Origin: Tsukamurella sp. PLM1
Lineage (GTDB): Bacteria; Actinomycetota; Actinomycetes; Mycobacteriales; Mycobacteriaceae
Length of the DNA stretch: 64,000 bases
Direction: 5' to 3'
Assembly (NCBI RefSeq): GCF_023168325.1
Contig: NZ_AP025688.1
Coordinates: 2,480,001-2,544,000 of the forward strand
Each line of letters starts with the position of its first letter. Within the stretch, counting starts at the first letter, position 1. The notes below the pieces were generated by a model that had not been told where the DNA came from, ran no database searches, and saw nothing but the letters and a program-made list of their open reading frames with translations. A program made the translations under genes and the position numbers. Below, piece after piece: positions 63,176 through 64,000 of the stretch.

Positions 63176-63978
63176 GCCTCGATCCGGCGGCCGCGACGCG
63201 TACCGGAACCGGTCGCTGCCGTCGAGATCACCAACCGGTCGTCTGCTCCGCGTGAGAATCCCAAGACCAGGGCAAGAAGCAGCGCGACCAGACCGAAGTT
63301 CTCGAGCTGCGCGAGGGCGGCCAGGGTGTTCTCGTGGCCGTCGACCCCGGGAAACAACACGTCGCCGGTCGGCGCGGTGGCCAGAGACGCACCGATCTCT
63401 TGGAGCAGACGTAGTAGGTCGCGACCGTCTCGCGCCAACCCGCCCACGATCACAGCTGCGGTCGAGCCGCTGAGCAACACGAGGTACAACAGGTACCCAC
63501 GATGCCGGTGCCACGTGCTCGACGTCATCAGCACGGAGATGCCGGTGATGACCGCGAGAATTCCGAGGGCGACCGCGACGACGATGCAGTCGCTAGTTCC
63601 GGCCAGGCTTCCCGACGATGCGCCCCGGCCTTCGACGGCGAGGGCGATCTGACCGTTCGGTTTGCGCGTTCCGTACGCCTCGACGGCCTTGAGTTCGCTG
63701 TGCACCACAGCGAGGATCCCCCAGCTCACGGCGAGCCCGGCTCCCACCAACAGCACGGGCGTCGCGGCGCGCGACGGCGCACCGGTCGGCTCGCCGCGGT
63801 GACCGAAAGCAGGGAGCAGCATCGCGGTCCCGGCGCCGACCACGAGCGCGATCGCAGGTCCGGCACCCTCATCGGGCCAGTCGAAGAGTCGCCCCAAGCC
63901 CACCACGACGAAGAAGATCACCACCCCCACACAGAGTGCCCGCATCGTCGCCAGGCGTACGTGAGGTCCGAACGACAC
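63172..63978 (-). CDS. Membrane protein, about six TM helices
   Basis: 268 residues: helices at about residues 12-31, 40-57, 73-93, 128-150, 158-180 and 220-240 (ALCVGVVIFFVVVGLGRLF; AIALVVGAGTAMLLPAF; LVALLLALVLGFS). No family. The frame stays open to the window edge upstream, so the true start may lie outside; I use the GTG (VSFGPHV), with MRALCV as another option. Its stop overlaps the start of the next gene. Confidence 0.65.
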   Translation of the reverse strand: MSFGPHVRLATMRALCVGVVIFFVVVGLGRLFDWPDEGAGPAIALVVGAGTAMLLPAFGHRGEPTGAPSRAATPVLLVGAGLAVSWGILAVVHSELKAVEAYGTRKPNGQIALAVEGRGASSGSLAGTSDCIVVAVALGILAVITGISVLMTSSTWHRHRGYLLYLVLLSGSTAAVIVGGLARDGRDLLRLLQEIGASLATAPTGDVLFPGVDGHENTLAALAQLENFGLVALLLALVLGFSRGADDRLVISTAATGSGTRRGRRIEA

Positions 63979-64000
63979 CCGTCGGGCCAGTGGAACGAAA

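Noticed and set aside
1-64000. CRISPR arrays, rRNA genes and further tRNAs
   Set aside because: No regularly spaced repeats, rRNA-like blocks or second cloverleaf were seen.

Overview
This is about 70% GC DNA from an actinobacterium. Gene content points to the mycolic-acid-producing order Mycobacteriales, and my best guess is Tsukamurella or a close relative. The pointers are a KasA-type ketoacyl synthase, the ANTAR regulator PdtaR, two F420-type Ddn-family proteins, a DUF222/HNH protein, an ECF transporter pair like Rv2326c/Rv2325c, and the genes polA, pyk, tesB, lgt and pdtaR, which also sit close together in M. tuberculosis (Rv1614-Rv1629), here rearranged. The genus is inferred, not proven.

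Layout. 1-7.5 kb, minus strand: a reverse transcriptase cut by the window edge, preceded by a 217-base leader with hairpins; a GNAT acetyltransferase; polA; and an SPFH/zinc-ribbon membrane-stress module. 7.6-9.6 kb: a MerR regulator with HEAT repeats, a HEAT-only partner and a textbook MerR promoter. 9.6-13.9 kb: TetR/MFS efflux pair with twin operators, a Ddn-like protein, a glutathionyl-hydroquinone-reductase-like protein and a secreted protein. 13.95-15.46 kb: an IS110-family insertion sequence. 15.5-22.6 kb: VOC protein, AraC regulator, O-methyltransferase, then ethanolamine permease-eutB-eutC. 22.6-33 kb: lipid-related and housekeeping genes (diiron-like hydrolase, kasA, CYP102-like P450, tRNA-Leu, pdtaR, ctaG). 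33-42 kb: rhomboid, ECF transporter, tesB, pyk, lgt, GT39. 42-49.4 kb: a two-component system co-transcribed with a lycopene cyclase, thioredoxin, a lectin-LysM protein, acyl-CoA dehydrogenase and FadD. 50.6-57.3 kb: a GntR-led operon with a diferredoxin, a sulfonate/nitrate-type ABC importer with a NosL-like tail, and an AprA-like flavoprotein fused to HEAT repeats; this is the best candidate here for an undescribed pathway. 57.5-64 kb: Ddn-like protein, an Rnl5-type RNA ligase, small regulators and a TauE exporter.

Two things cut across the window. First, more than 20 conserved genes have one or more single-base frame breaks, mostly in C or G runs, and the tRNA acceptor stem also lacks one G of a run. 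This looks like systematic indel error in the assembly, so most broken genes are annotated as interrupted CDSs, not decayed genes. Second, the 9-mer CGACGGTGC (either strand) occurs about 40 times where about two are expected from base composition, twice as inverted pairs with the same 5-base spacer. No stretch over 300 bases lacks a gene; no rRNA or CRISPR array was seen.
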